The position numbers and the translations under genes are program-made. From Paracoccaceae bacterium (GTDB lineage Bacteria > Pseudomonadota > Alphaproteobacteria > Rhodobacterales > Rhodobacteraceae), in NCBI GenBank assembly GCA_019911965.1, contig JAIOJF010000005.1:1-43383 (forward strand): 43,383 bases of DNA, read 5' to 3'. This document shows, piece by piece, positions 7,909-16,090 of this stretch; position 1 is the first letter of the stretch; each line of letters begins with the position of its first letter. The notes under the pieces are model-generated. The model was given only the letters and a program-made list of their open reading frames with translations. It was not told the DNA's origin and made no database searches.

Positions 7909-8517
7909 ATGAAATTGTTCCATTCACCCACCTCGCCTTACGTTCGCAAGGTGGTGGTCCTGCTGCGTGAAACCGGCCAGCTTGGCGATGTCGAGATGCT
8001 TGCGGCGGCAGGCTCGCCGCTGGATGCCTCGAAAATGCCGGTGGCGCATAATCCCTTGGGCAAGATCCCCGCGCTGGTGCCCGATGACGGCCCGGCGATC
8101 TATGACAGCCGGGTGATCTGCCGCTATCTGGATGATCGCGCCGGTGGCGGATTCTATCCGGCTGCGCCGCGCCTCTGGCAATGCCTGACGCTTGAGGCGC
8201 TTGCCGATGGCATGACCGATGCCGCCATCCTGATGGTTTACGAGGCACGCCTGCGCAGCGCCGACAAACGGCATGACGGCTGGGTCGAAGGCCAATGGGG
8301 CAAGATCGCGCGGGCGCTGGATACGCTGGAGGGCGACTGGATCACCTATCTGGGCGGCGGCCTGGATATCGGGCAGATCGCGCTCGGTTGTGCGCTGGAA
8401 TATCTCGATTTCCGCCATGACGGGCGCAACTGGCGCAACGGCCATGACCGGCTGGCGGCATGGCAGGCGGAATTTGCCAGACGCGACAGCATGGTGGCGA
8501 CAAGGCCGGTGGAATAG
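7909..8517 (+). CDS. Glutathione S-transferase family protein
   Basis: A 202-residue soluble GST. The N-terminal thioredoxin-like domain shows SPTSPYVRKV (residues 6-15, with the candidate catalytic Ser/Thr), the cis-proline glutathione-binding element GKIPALVPDDG (residues ~51-61) and the DSRVICRYLDD element. The C-terminal alpha-helical domain follows with the expected HxRLAAW-like ending (HDRLAAWQAEF). It would conjugate glutathione to electrophiles or act in redox protection; the substrate is unknown. It is coupled to the small membrane protein upstream and convergent with the PAP2 gene, which ends 7 nt away. Confidence 0.93.
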   Translation: MKLFHSPTSPYVRKVVVLLRETGQLGDVEMLAAAGSPLDASKMPVAHNPLGKIPALVPDDGPAIYDSRVICRYLDDRAGGGFYPAAPRLWQCLTLEALADGMTDAAILMVYEARLRSADKRHDGWVEGQWGKIARALDTLEGDWITYLGGGLDIGQIALGCALEYLDFRHDGRNWRNGHDRLAAWQAEFARRDSMVATRPVE

Positions 8518-8524
8518 CCCGGCC

Positions 8525-9046
8525 TCAGCCCCGGCGAAACAGCCGTTTCAGCCAGCCGAGCGGCGACAACCGGCGAAAGGCGCGATCGCTCAGCCAGCCC
8601 GCCAATGCCCCGGCCAGCACCTGCCAGATATTGTGGTGATCCGCCTCGATCCGGCTGGCGCCGACGTAACCGGCGCTCAGGATCACCGCGCCCTGCACGA
8701 TGGGGCTGCCCTTGATGCACTCATGCACCAGATTGCTGGCCCCCAGCACCGCGGTGGCGGTGTGGCCCGATGGCATGCCTTTCAGGTTGCCGTTCGGACG
8801 GGTGTTGATCGCGGCATCGCCAAGCGCGTTTTTCGGGCCATGCACAAGGCCAAGCTGGACCACGTAGCGGACCATGAAATCCTGCGCCTGGCCGTTGGTG
8901 ACACCACAGGCCAGCGCCATCAGCGGCAGGGCATATTGGTAATTGTCGCCCAGACGTTCGGCATCCTTGCCGGAGATGGCGAAGGTAAGGGCCAGCCCGC
9001 CCGCCACCGTCAGCGCCTTCCAGCGGGTCGCGATCCGGCGCATCAT
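8525..9046 (-). CDS. PAP2-family phosphatase-like membrane protein
   Basis: About 173 residues. The PAP2 core can be followed: an RP element (NTRPNG), the PSGH motif (GMPSGHTATA) and a third motif SRIEADHHNIWQ with the catalytic-type histidine. The family consensus there is SRxxxxxHxxxD, but the last acidic residue is Gln here. Hydrophobic helices occur at residues ~12-30, ~40-60 and in the C-terminal third. The likely role is dephosphorylation of a lipid phosphate such as undecaprenyl pyrophosphate or phosphatidate; the Gln change makes activity uncertain. The start is taken at 9046 (or 9043), where ATGATGA overlaps the trmL stop codon, so the two genes are translationally coupled. Confidence 0.82.
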   Translation of the reverse strand: MMRRIATRWKALTVAGGLALTFAISGKDAERLGDNYQYALPLMALACGVTNGQAQDFMVRYVVQLGLVHGPKNALGDAAINTRPNGNLKGMPSGHTATAVLGASNLVHECIKGSPIVQGAVILSAGYVGASRIEADHHNIWQVLAGALAGWLSDRAFRRLSPLGWLKRLFRRG

Positions 9047-9483
9047 GCGGTCTGGCGCAAGGCTTCGGCCAGCGCGATCCCGGCGGCCACCGCGACATTC
9101 AGGCTGCGCCCGCCGCCGGGCATCGGGATGGCGACGGACGCATCGCAGGCTTGCTGAACCTCGGCCGGGACACCGGCGCTTTCGCGGCCCATCAGCAAAG
9201 TGTCGCCAGCGCGGAAGCGGAATTGCCAGAGCGGCGTCGCGGACCTGGTGGTCAGCAGCACCAGCCGGGGCGGGCGGGCAAGGGCCAGATAGGTGGGCCA
9301 CGAATCATGGCGGCAAAGATCGGCGCGGTCGGCGTAGTCCATCGCAGCCCGTTTCAGCGCCTTTTGCGACAGGGGAAAACCGCAAGGCTCGATCACGTCC
9401 AGCGGCACCCCGAAACAGGCGCAAATCCGGATCATTGCGCCCAGATTCGGGGCGATATCGGGCTGATAGACCGCAAGCCGCAT
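9043..9483 (-). CDS. trmL: tRNA (cytidine/uridine-34 2'-O)-methyltransferase TrmL
   Basis: A 146-residue SPOUT-class methyltransferase that 2'-O-methylates the wobble base of tRNA-Leu isoacceptors. It shows the N-terminal LAVYQPDIAPNLGAMIR, the central GRESAGVP and the trefoil-knot SAM-binding motif IPMPGGGRSLNVAVAAGIALAEALRQ. Length is typical. The start at 9483 matches the conserved first strand; a longer frame runs upstream into the petA promoter region and is not needed. It is divergent from petABC and overlaps the PAP2 gene downstream. Confidence 0.94.
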   Translation of the reverse strand: MRLAVYQPDIAPNLGAMIRICACFGVPLDVIEPCGFPLSQKALKRAAMDYADRADLCRHDSWPTYLALARPPRLVLLTTRSATPLWQFRFRAGDTLLMGRESAGVPAEVQQACDASVAIPMPGGGRSLNVAVAAGIALAEALRQTA

Positions 9484-9634
9484 GTAAAAATCGCCTTCCG
9501 CCGTTTCTGCGCCCGTTTGTCCGCTGGACCTCAGCAGGACAGATGTGTAGTAACCGGCGCAACCCACCCGGTGCAAGCCGGCGCGGGCGAATGGTAGAGG
9601 CCTGTTTTTCGGGCCGGGCAAAGGAGAGTATCTC

Positions 9635-10195
9635 GTGTCTCACGCAAGTGACAACGCAGGGACCCGCCGCGACTTTCTCTATGTGGCCACTGCGGCCACC
9701 GGAGCGGTGGCGACCGGGGCAGCCGTCTGGCCTCTGGTCGATCAAATGAATCCATCCGCCGATGTGCTGGCGCTGGCCGCCGTCGAGGTTGCCGTCGGCG
9801 ACGTTGAAGTCGGCACCCAGATCACCGTCAAATGGCGCGGCAAGCCGGTGTTCATCCGCCGCCGCACCGACGAGGAAATCGAGTCCGCCCGCGCGACCGC
9901 GCTGAAGGACCTGCCGGATCAGGATTCGCGCAACGCCAATGCCGAAGGCACCGATGCGTCGGACCAGAACCGGGCGATGGACGAAAACGGCGAATGGCTG
10001 GTGATGATGGGGGTCTGCACCCATCTCGGCTGTGTGCCGCTTGGCGATGGTGCCGGCGATTTCGGCGGCTGGTTCTGCCCCTGCCACGGCTCGCATTACG
10101 ACACGTCCGGGCGTATCCGCCGGGGTCCGGCACCCGAGAACCTGCCGGTTCCGGTGGCCGTGTTCCTTGACGAAGAAACCATCAAGCTCGGTTAA
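9635..10195 (+). CDS. petA: Rieske iron-sulfur subunit of cytochrome bc1
   Basis: A 186-residue Rieske protein, the high-potential 2Fe-2S subunit that accepts an electron from ubiquinol and passes it to cytochrome c1. The N-terminus has a twin-arginine element ([13 protein letters not shown]) leading into one uncleaved membrane helix (residues ~14-36). Cluster ligands lie in CTHLGC (C128-C133) and CPCHGSH (from C148), including the two extra cysteines that form the stabilising disulfide. The start codon is GTG with AAGGAGAG 6-7 nt upstream. First gene of petABC; 12 nt separate it from petB. Confidence 0.97.
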   Translation: MSHASDNAGTRRDFLYVATAATGAVATGAAVWPLVDQMNPSADVLALAAVEVAVGDVEVGTQITVKWRGKPVFIRRRTDEEIESARATALKDLPDQDSRNANAEGTDASDQNRAMDENGEWLVMMGVCTHLGCVPLGDGAGDFGGWFCPCHGSHYDTSGRIRRGPAPENLPVPVAVFLDEETIKLG

Positions 10196-10207
10196 GGGAG
10201 AGATGAC

Positions 10208-11539
10208 ATGAGTGGTATTCCGCACGATCATTACGAACCCAAGACCGGGATCGAAAAATGGGTTCACGCGCGTCTGCCGATTGTCGGCCTGTTGTATGAC
10301 ACGCTGATGATCCCGACGCCGAAAAACCTGAACTGGATGTGGATCTGGGGCATCGTCCTGGCCTTCTGCCTGGTTCTGCAAATCGTTACCGGCATCATTC
10401 TGGCGATGCATTATACGCCGCATGTCGCGATGGCGTTCGATTCGGTCGAACATATCATGCGCGACGTGAATGCCGGCTGGGCGCTTCGCTACCTGCATGC
10501 CAACGGCGCGTCGCTGTTCTTCTTCGCCGTCTACATCCACATCTTCCGCGGCATCTATTACGGCTCGTACAAGGCCCCGCGCGAAGTGACCTGGATCGTC
10601 GGTATGCTGATCTATCTGGTGATGATGGCAACCGGTTTCCTTGGTTATGTTCTGCCCTGGGGCCAGATGTCGTTCTGGGGCGCAACCGTGATCACCGGCT
10701 TCGCCGGGGCAATCCCCGGCGTGGGCGAGATGATCCAGACCTGGATCCTTGGCGGACCGGCGGTGGACAATGCCACGCTGAACCGTTTCTTCAGCCTGCA
10801 TTACCTGTTGCCCTTCGTTCTGGCGGCACTGGTCGTGGTGCATATCTGGGCCTTCCACACCACCGGCAACAACAACCCCGCCGGGGTCGAGGTACGCCGT
10901 GGCTCCAAGGAAGAGGCCAAAAAGGACACCCTGCCGTTCTGGCCGTATTTCGTGATCAAGGACTTGTTCGCGCTTGCGGTGGTGCTGCTGGTGTTCTTCG
11001 CCTTCGTCTACTTCCAGCCGAATTACGGCGGACACCCGGACAACTACACCGAGGCCAATCCGCTGGTGACGCCGGCGCATATCGTGCCGGAATGGTATTA
11101 CCTGCCGTTCTACGCCATCCTGCGCGCCTTCACCTCGGATGTCTGGGCGGTGCAACTGGCCAGCCTGATCACCGGCGGCATCGTCGATGCCAAGTTCTTC
11201 GGCGTCATCGCGATGTTCGGCTCGATCGTGGTCATGGTCTTCATCCCCTGGCTGGATACCTCCAGTGTGCGTTCGGGCAAGTACCGCCCGTCGTTCAAGT
11301 GGTGGTTCTGGGTGCTGGTGCTTGATTTCCTGGTTCTGACCTGGTGCGGCGCGCAGCCCGCCGAGGGCATGGTTCCGGTGATCTCGCTGATCGGTGCCAG
11401 CTTCTGGTTCGCCTATTTCCTGATCATCCTGCCGCTTCTGGGCGTTCTGGAAAAGCCGCTGCCGGTACCGGCCACGATCGAGGAAGACTTCGACTCCCAC
11501 TATCCGCCCAAGGACGCCCTGGCGTCTGCGGCTGAATGA
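10208..11539 (+). CDS. petB: Cytochrome b subunit of cytochrome bc1
   Basis: A 443-residue, roughly eight-helix membrane protein holding hemes bL and bH and the quinol-oxidising and quinone-reducing sites. Clear features are the haem-ligand histidines in HYTPH and in the HVHI-like segments ([25 protein letters not shown]), the Qo-site PEWY motif ([17 protein letters not shown]), and the long C-terminal helices. Length and order are normal for the alphaproteobacterial form. It sits between petA and petC. Confidence 0.98.
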   Translation: MSGIPHDHYEPKTGIEKWVHARLPIVGLLYDTLMIPTPKNLNWMWIWGIVLAFCLVLQIVTGIILAMHYTPHVAMAFDSVEHIMRDVNAGWALRYLHANGASLFFFAVYIHIFRGIYYGSYKAPREVTWIVGMLIYLVMMATGFLGYVLPWGQMSFWGATVITGFAGAIPGVGEMIQTWILGGPAVDNATLNRFFSLHYLLPFVLAALVVVHIWAFHTTGNNNPAGVEVRRGSKEEAKKDTLPFWPYFVIKDLFALAVVLLVFFAFVYFQPNYGGHPDNYTEANPLVTPAHIVPEWYYLPFYAILRAFTSDVWAVQLASLITGGIVDAKFFGVIAMFGSIVVMVFIPWLDTSSVRSGKYRPSFKWWFWVLVLDFLVLTWCGAQPAEGMVPVISLIGASFWFAYFLIILPLLGVLEKPLPVPATIEEDFDSHYPPKDALASAAE

Positions 11540-11561
11540 ACTGAATGTGAGGACAGACGAG

Positions 11562-12341
11562 ATGATCAGGAAAAGCATACTCGCGGCACTCGTGGCATTC
11601 GGCCTTGGTGCATCCGGGGCGTCGGCTGCGGGCGGCGGTGGCCATGTCGAGGATTTCGCCTTCTCCTTTGAAGGCCCCTTCGGCACCTACGATCCGGCAC
11701 AGCTTCGGCGCGGCCTTCAGGTCTTTACCGAGGTCTGTTCGGCCTGCCACGGCCTGCGCCAGGTGGCGTTCCGCACCCTGGGCGATCCCGGCGGGCCGCA
11801 ATTGTCGGAAGATGAGGTCAAGGCCTATGCGGCCGAGTTCGACATCTACGACGCCGAACTGGACGATGACCGCCCCGGCAAGCCGGCGGACAAGTTTCCC
11901 GTCAACAACGGGGTCGGCGCGCCCGATCTCAGCATGATGGCGAAGGCACGGGCGGGCTTCCACGGCCCGGGCGGCCTTGGCATCAACCAGTTGCTGAAAG
12001 GCATGGGCGGGGCGGAATACATTGCCTCGATCCTGACCGGCTACACCGATCACGAAAAAGAGGAAGCCGGCGCGACGCTGTATGAAAACACAGCCTTCGG
12101 TGGTTACCTGTCGATGGGACCACCGCTGGAGGATGGCTCGGTCGATTATGAAGATGGCCATCCGAACGACCTGCATCACCTGTCGGCAGATGTCTCGGCC
12201 TTCCTGATGTGGGCGGCGGAACCCAAGCTGGTGGCACGCAAGCAGACCGGCTTTCTGGTGATCACCTTCATGATCCTGCTGACGTCGCTTTTGTACCTGA
12301 CCAACAAGAAATTGTGGGCCAAGGAAAAGCGCAAGGCCTGA
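11562..12341 (+). CDS. petC: Cytochrome c1 subunit of cytochrome bc1
   Basis: A 259-residue periplasmic c-type cytochrome anchored by one C-terminal helix. A Sec signal peptide is present (residues 1-~22, ending ASA). The haem site CSACH follows in [11 protein letters not shown], and residues ~232-250 ([18 protein letters not shown]) form the anchor with a positive tail. The ATG at 11562 gives a canonical signal peptide and has GAGGA 8 nt upstream, so the upstream in-frame GTG at 11547 is not preferred. It hands electrons to soluble or membrane-bound cytochrome c and thereby to the cbb3 oxidase encoded later in this window. Confidence 0.97.
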   Translation: MIRKSILAALVAFGLGASGASAAGGGGHVEDFAFSFEGPFGTYDPAQLRRGLQVFTEVCSACHGLRQVAFRTLGDPGGPQLSEDEVKAYAAEFDIYDAELDDDRPGKPADKFPVNNGVGAPDLSMMAKARAGFHGPGGLGINQLLKGMGGAEYIASILTGYTDHEKEEAGATLYENTAFGGYLSMGPPLEDGSVDYEDGHPNDLHHLSADVSAFLMWAAEPKLVARKQTGFLVITFMILLTSLLYLTNKKLWAKEKRKA

Positions 12342-12362
12342 GGCGGCCGAATTGATCCGGAG

Positions 12363-12390
12363 AATGGCGCGCCGATGGTGCGCCATTTTT
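12363..12390 (+). terminator. Rho-independent terminator of petABC
   Basis: AATGGCGCGCC (12363-12373), loop GAT and GGTGCGCCATT (12377-12387) form an 11-bp stem with one G-U pair, followed by TTT. It begins 22 nt after the petC stop codon. Confidence 0.85.
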
Positions 12391-12414
12391 CATTTCGGAG
12401 ATGTGGCCGACGCC

Positions 12415-12465
12415 CCGGGGGCCAGCCCCCGGACCCCCGGAGTATTTTTGCCAAAAAGAAGGCAG
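12415..12465. repeat. GC-hairpin plus GGAGTATTTTTGCC intergenic motif
   Basis: CCGGGGG (12415-12421), CCAG loop, CCCCCGG (12426-12432), then ACCCCCGGAGTATTTTTGCC and an A-rich run. From memory, similar strings recur between genes of Rhodobacterales genomes. Only one copy is in this window, so calling it a repeat is recollection rather than observation. Confidence 0.4.
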
Positions 12466-12577
12466 GAGCATGTCGCGCCGGATCGAATTCAACCGATGTC
12501 CCGAACGCATTTGCTGAAGCAAACGCTGCCTCGGGACATCGGTTGAATGCGCCGGTCTGGTAAGGCGCGACACGCTC
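12466..12577. repeat. ~112-bp nested palindromic element
   Basis: Three nested inverted repeats share one centre. The outer arms GAGCATGTCGCGCC (12466-12479) and GGCGCGACACGCTC (12564-12577) have one mismatch. The middle arms ATTCAACCGATGTCCCGA (12487-12504) and TCGGGACATCGGTTGAAT (12531-12548) pair perfectly over 18 bp. The inner arms TTTGC and GCAAA flank TGAA (12510-12523). The spacers between outer and middle arms differ (7 and 15 nt). The element lies between the convergent petC and thiQ genes and its right end enters the thiQ stop codon. It could be a MITE-like or REP-like element; no transposase is near. Confidence 0.75.
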
Positions 12578-13269
12578 TAACCCAAATATTGCCGAAGTGC
12601 AGCGGGCGGATTGGCCAGCAAAGCGGCGGTTGGTTCGGGTGCGGTCGCCAGGCCATCCGCGACCAGCGTTGTCAGCCCGGCGATGCGTTCGGCATCCTTC
12701 GGGTCATGCGTGACCATCAGCAGCGTCGCGCCGGTCTCGGTGGTGATTTCCGCCACCAGATCCAGCATTTCCGCCTTCAGCGCCGGGCCAAGGGCGGCGA
12801 AAGGCTCATCCAGCATCAGCAAGGGGCGATCACGCAGCAAGGCGCGCGCCAGCGCCACCCGCTGGCGCTGTCCGCCGGACAATTCGGCGGGCTTGCGCCG
12901 CTCAAACCCGCTCAGCCCGACCCGCGCCAGCACCCCGGCCACCCGAGCCAGATCGCCTTTGGTCAACCGCAGGTCAGGGCGGATGCCAAGGCCGGTGTTT
13001 TGTGCGACATCGAGATGGGCGAACAGGTTGTGATCCTGAAACAACAGGCTGACCGGACGGCGGCCGGGGTCGAGCGGGCCGATATCCTGCCCGTCGACCC
13101 GGATGCAGCCGCCTGCCAGCGGCACGAAACCGGCAATCGCCGCCAGCAGCGTGCTTTTGCCGCCGCCCGAGGGGCCGATGATCGCGAGGCGCTGGCCTTT
13201 GCCAAGGCTCCAGTTGGCGCGAAGCTCGAACCCGGTCTGGCGGATCAGCATGTCGTCAAGCTGCAGCAT
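12577..13269 (-). CDS. thiQ: Thiamine/TPP ABC transporter ATPase
   Basis: A 230-residue ABC ATPase that drives thiamine, TMP and TPP uptake with ThiB and ThiP. It shows Walker A GPSGGGKST (residues 32-40), a Q-loop (LLFQDHNLF), the signature LSGGQRQR, Walker B LLMLDEPF and the switch histidine in MVTHDP. Length matches ThiQ rather than the larger MalK-type ATPases. The start at 13269 overlaps the end of thiP by 14 nt. The TAG stop codon lies at the edge of the palindromic element, so the very C-terminus may have been changed by insertion of that element. Confidence 0.93.
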   Translation of the reverse strand: MLQLDDMLIRQTGFELRANWSLGKGQRLAIIGPSGGGKSTLLAAIAGFVPLAGGCIRVDGQDIGPLDPGRRPVSLLFQDHNLFAHLDVAQNTGLGIRPDLRLTKGDLARVAGVLARVGLSGFERRKPAELSGGQRQRVALARALLRDRPLLMLDEPFAALGPALKAEMLDLVAEITTETGATLLMVTHDPKDAERIAGLTTLVADGLATAPEPTAALLANPPAALRQYLG

Positions 13270-14815
13270 GAAACCGCCCGCCGCGATCAAACAGCCAGAA
13301 CATCCCGAGGCTGAGCACCACCAGCACCAGCGCCGTGCCATGCGCCGCCGCCATCTGGTAGGACCCCATCAGCCGGTATAACAGCAGCGGCAGCGTCACC
13401 GCATCGGCATCGGCAAACAGCGCGATCACGCCCAGATCACCCATCGACAGGGCCGCCGCCAGCCCCGCGGCGAACCCGGCGGCGGGGCGGATGCGCGGCC
13501 ATGTCAGCAGCCGGAACCGCGCCGCGCCGCTCATGCCCAGCGAATCCGCCAGCCGCCCGTAATCCCGCTCGACATCGCGCAAGGCCGGGATCAGCGCGCG
13601 CAGCGCGAATGGCAGGCTCATCGCCGCATTGACCAGCGCGGTCACCGGCAGCGCCAGCGCGGCGGGATCGGCCAGCGGGAACAGGACCAGGAACAGCCCG
13701 GTGCCGATCACCATCGGCGAGGCCGCGACCGAGAGGTAACCGCTGGCCTCCAGCAGCCCGGCGAACCGCGCCGCCCCGACCTCCATGCGCATCACCGCGC
13801 CCGCCAGCGCCAGCGCCAGCGTGATCGCCAGCGCACCCGAGGCCAGCGCCACCAGCACCGAGCGCAGCGCCGCCCGCCACAGACCGGGCGGCAGATCCGC
13901 CAGCCCGCCCAGGCCCGACAGCGCCACCATCAAGAGCGGCATCAACAGGAACACAGAAACCAGCGCCAGCGCCGCCGCATCGGCCAGCCGCGAGGCCAGA
14001 CTGTGGCAATCCCAGCGTGCCACCGGGCGATCCAGCCCGCCACCGAAGGCCGCCGGCACCGCCACCATCCACGCCACCAATGCTGCCCCGGCGCAGAGGC
14101 CGAACTGCACCAGCGCCAGCATCGCCGCCTTGCCAAGATCGAAATCGAAGCGGAACGCCTGATAGATCGCCAGTTCCACCGTGGTCGCCCCCGGCCCGCC
14201 GCCAAGCGTCAGGGCGACGGCGAAGCTGGTCACGCACAGAAGAAAGATCGTGGCAAACGCCCCTGGCAGCACCGCACGCAGCATCGGGCGTTCCAGACGG
14301 CGGGCGATATCGCGGCTGGTCATGCCGAGTTGCGCCGCCAGCCGGAAATGCTCGCCCGGGATTGCCTGCCAGCCCTGCAGCAACAGCCGCGTCGCCAGCG
14401 GCAGGTTGAAGAAGACATGCGCCAGCACGACGCCGCGAAACCCGTAAATGTCCAAAGGGGGCAGGCCAAGCGCGGCCAGCGCCGAACTGACCAGCCCGGC
14501 GCGTCCGAACACCGCCAGCAGGCCCAGCACCGCCACGATCACCGGCAACAGGAAGGGTGCGCCCAGCAGCGTGATCAGCAGCCCGCGCCCGGCAAAGCGC
14601 CGCCGCGCCAGCGCGCGCGCCACCGGCACCGCCAGCAGCACCGACAAGGCCGCCGAGGCCAGTGCCTGCGTCACCGTAAAGCGGATCGCGGCGAGATCGG
14701 CCGGGCCGAACCCGGCACCGGATTCCGCCCTGACCGCCACCACCGCCAGCGTGCCGAGACTGAGCGCCGCCAGAAACCCGGCGGCTGCAATCCCGGCCCA
14801 TCCGGCCGGTTTCAT
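13256..14815 (-). CDS. thiP: Thiamine/TPP ABC transporter permease
   Basis: A 519-residue inner-membrane permease with two fused permease halves, each carrying about six helices and an EAA-like cytoplasmic loop (for example AAQLGMTSRDIARRLERP and the later ADSLGMSGAARFRL). This double-length architecture is typical of ThiP and iron permeases such as FbpB. Its place between thiB and thiQ under a TPP riboswitch decides for thiamine. The ATG at 14815 overlaps the thiB stop (ATGA) and is preferred over the slightly longer frame. Confidence 0.93.
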   Translation of the reverse strand: MKPAGWAGIAAAGFLAALSLGTLAVVAVRAESGAGFGPADLAAIRFTVTQALASAALSVLLAVPVARALARRRFAGRGLLITLLGAPFLLPVIVAVLGLLAVFGRAGLVSSALAALGLPPLDIYGFRGVVLAHVFFNLPLATRLLLQGWQAIPGEHFRLAAQLGMTSRDIARRLERPMLRAVLPGAFATIFLLCVTSFAVALTLGGGPGATTVELAIYQAFRFDFDLGKAAMLALVQFGLCAGAALVAWMVAVPAAFGGGLDRPVARWDCHSLASRLADAAALALVSVFLLMPLLMVALSGLGGLADLPPGLWRAALRSVLVALASGALAITLALALAGAVMRMEVGAARFAGLLEASGYLSVAASPMVIGTGLFLVLFPLADPAALALPVTALVNAAMSLPFALRALIPALRDVERDYGRLADSLGMSGAARFRLLTWPRIRPAAGFAAGLAAALSMGDLGVIALFADADAVTLPLLLYRLMGSYQMAAAHGTALVLVVLSLGMFWLFDRGGRFHAAA

Positions 14816-15843
14816 CGGCTGAGTGCTGCCAGCCATTCCTGCAACGCTTCATCGCGCAGCGCCAGCGCCTGATCGGGCGTCAGCAGCAAGGCCCGATCGG
14901 GCGAGACCGGATTGGCGAAGCCTTCCGGCAAGCCGCCGTCCGGGGTGATGGCGGGGTACATCCAGTTGGTCTCCGGGATCACCGACTGGAAGGCATCGCT
15001 CAGCATGAAATCAAGGAACTGCCCGGCCAGGTCGGGCTGATCGCTGCCCGCCAGCATCGCCGCCACCTCGATCTGCATGTAATGCCCCTCGTCGAACACT
15101 GCCGCCGCCTTGGTGTCATCGCTTTCGGCAATCAGGTGATAGGCCGGCGAGGTGGTGTAGGACAGGACCATGTCCGCCTCGCCTTCCAGGAACAGGCCGT
15201 AAGCCTCGGACCAGCCCTTGGTCACGGTCAGCACATGCGGTTGCAGCCCGGCCCAGATGTCCGGCGCGCGGTCGCCGTAGGCCGCCTTGACCCAGTACAA
15301 CAGCCCCAAACCGGGGGTCGAGGATCGCGGGTCCTGGATGATGATCTTCAGGTCCTTCGGCGCGGCGATCAGCGCCTCGAAGCTCTGCGGCACCTCCTGC
15401 AGGCGGGTCTGGTCGTAGACGAAGGCAAAATAGCCCCAGTCATAGGGCAGGAACAGGGGATCGTCCCAGCTTCCGGCCTCGCCGTGCGGGTTGGGGATAT
15501 CGACAATCGGTGTGCGGCCATGCGCGGCGAACAGGCCGGTGGCGGCGGCGCGGGCGGTCAGCCCGGTATCGAGCCCCAGCACGATATCGGCATCCGAGCG
15601 GGCACCTTCCAGTTGCAGCCGCGCCAAGAGGGCCGCACCATCGCCGGTGGCGGTGAATTTCAGATCGCAGGCGCAGATCGCCTCGAACGCATGCTCCACC
15701 GCCGGGCCGGGGCCCCATTCGGCAACGAAACTGTCGTAGGTGTAAACGTGCAGCACGGGTTTTTCATCCGCCATCGCAGCACCGGCAAGCGCCGGGGCCA
15801 GAGACAGGGAAAGCACCGCAGCATTCAGGAAAGGTCGGATCAT
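14812..15843 (-). CDS. thiB: Periplasmic thiamine-binding protein
   Basis: A 343-residue solute-binding protein. The signal peptide covers residues 1-~25 (MIRPFLNAAVLSLSLAPALAGAAMA). The mature part begins KPVLHVYTYDSFVAEWGPGP, the characteristic opening of ThiB, and contains LPYDWGYFAFVYD and the central GLGLLYWVKAAYG. It captures thiamine and its phosphates in the periplasm for ThiPQ. GGAG lies before the start and a TPP riboswitch sits in the leader. First gene of thiBPQ. Confidence 0.94.
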   Translation of the reverse strand: MIRPFLNAAVLSLSLAPALAGAAMADEKPVLHVYTYDSFVAEWGPGPAVEHAFEAICACDLKFTATGDGAALLARLQLEGARSDADIVLGLDTGLTARAAATGLFAAHGRTPIVDIPNPHGEAGSWDDPLFLPYDWGYFAFVYDQTRLQEVPQSFEALIAAPKDLKIIIQDPRSSTPGLGLLYWVKAAYGDRAPDIWAGLQPHVLTVTKGWSEAYGLFLEGEADMVLSYTTSPAYHLIAESDDTKAAAVFDEGHYMQIEVAAMLAGSDQPDLAGQFLDFMLSDAFQSVIPETNWMYPAITPDGGLPEGFANPVSPDRALLLTPDQALALRDEALQEWLAALSR

Positions 15844-15896
15844 CGTATCGCTCCATCAGGCTATGGGCCGAGGTGGGGCAGGGGATGAACCCTTTG

Positions 15897-15977
15897 ACCT
15901 TCCCTCCGCCGGTATTGTCCGGTTCAGGTTCAACGGGTCTGCTATGCGCATCTCAGCCACTGGGGCACCCCGAGGTG
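15897..15977 (-). promoter_or_regulatory. TPP riboswitch (THI element) upstream of thiBPQ
   Basis: On the minus strand the leader holds the conserved blocks in the right order: CCTCGGGGTGCCCC, then GGCTGAGATG (pyrimidine-sensing helix), then ACCCGTTGAACCTGAACCGG followed by ACAATACCGGCGGAGGGA (pyrophosphate-sensing part and closing P1 strand). It ends about 54 nt before the thiB start. It should lower thiBPQ expression when TPP is plentiful; I could not decide between translational and transcriptional control, as no clear terminator follows. Confidence 0.95.
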
Positions 15978-16090
15978 AGCCGGACGATAGGCCAAGCCCC
16001 GCCCATGTGCAAGGGGAGGGCGGTAGCGCGTTTCGCTGCCTGACTAGGGCCTGCGGCGCGGCGGACGATTTGCCGCGCCGGTCGATCCGG

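Noticed and set aside
9305-11686. Open frame of 793 codons on the minus strand
   Set aside because: It lies antisense to petA and petB, is rich in His, Gln, Arg and Asp as expected from the complement of GC-rich genes, and has no recognisable domain.
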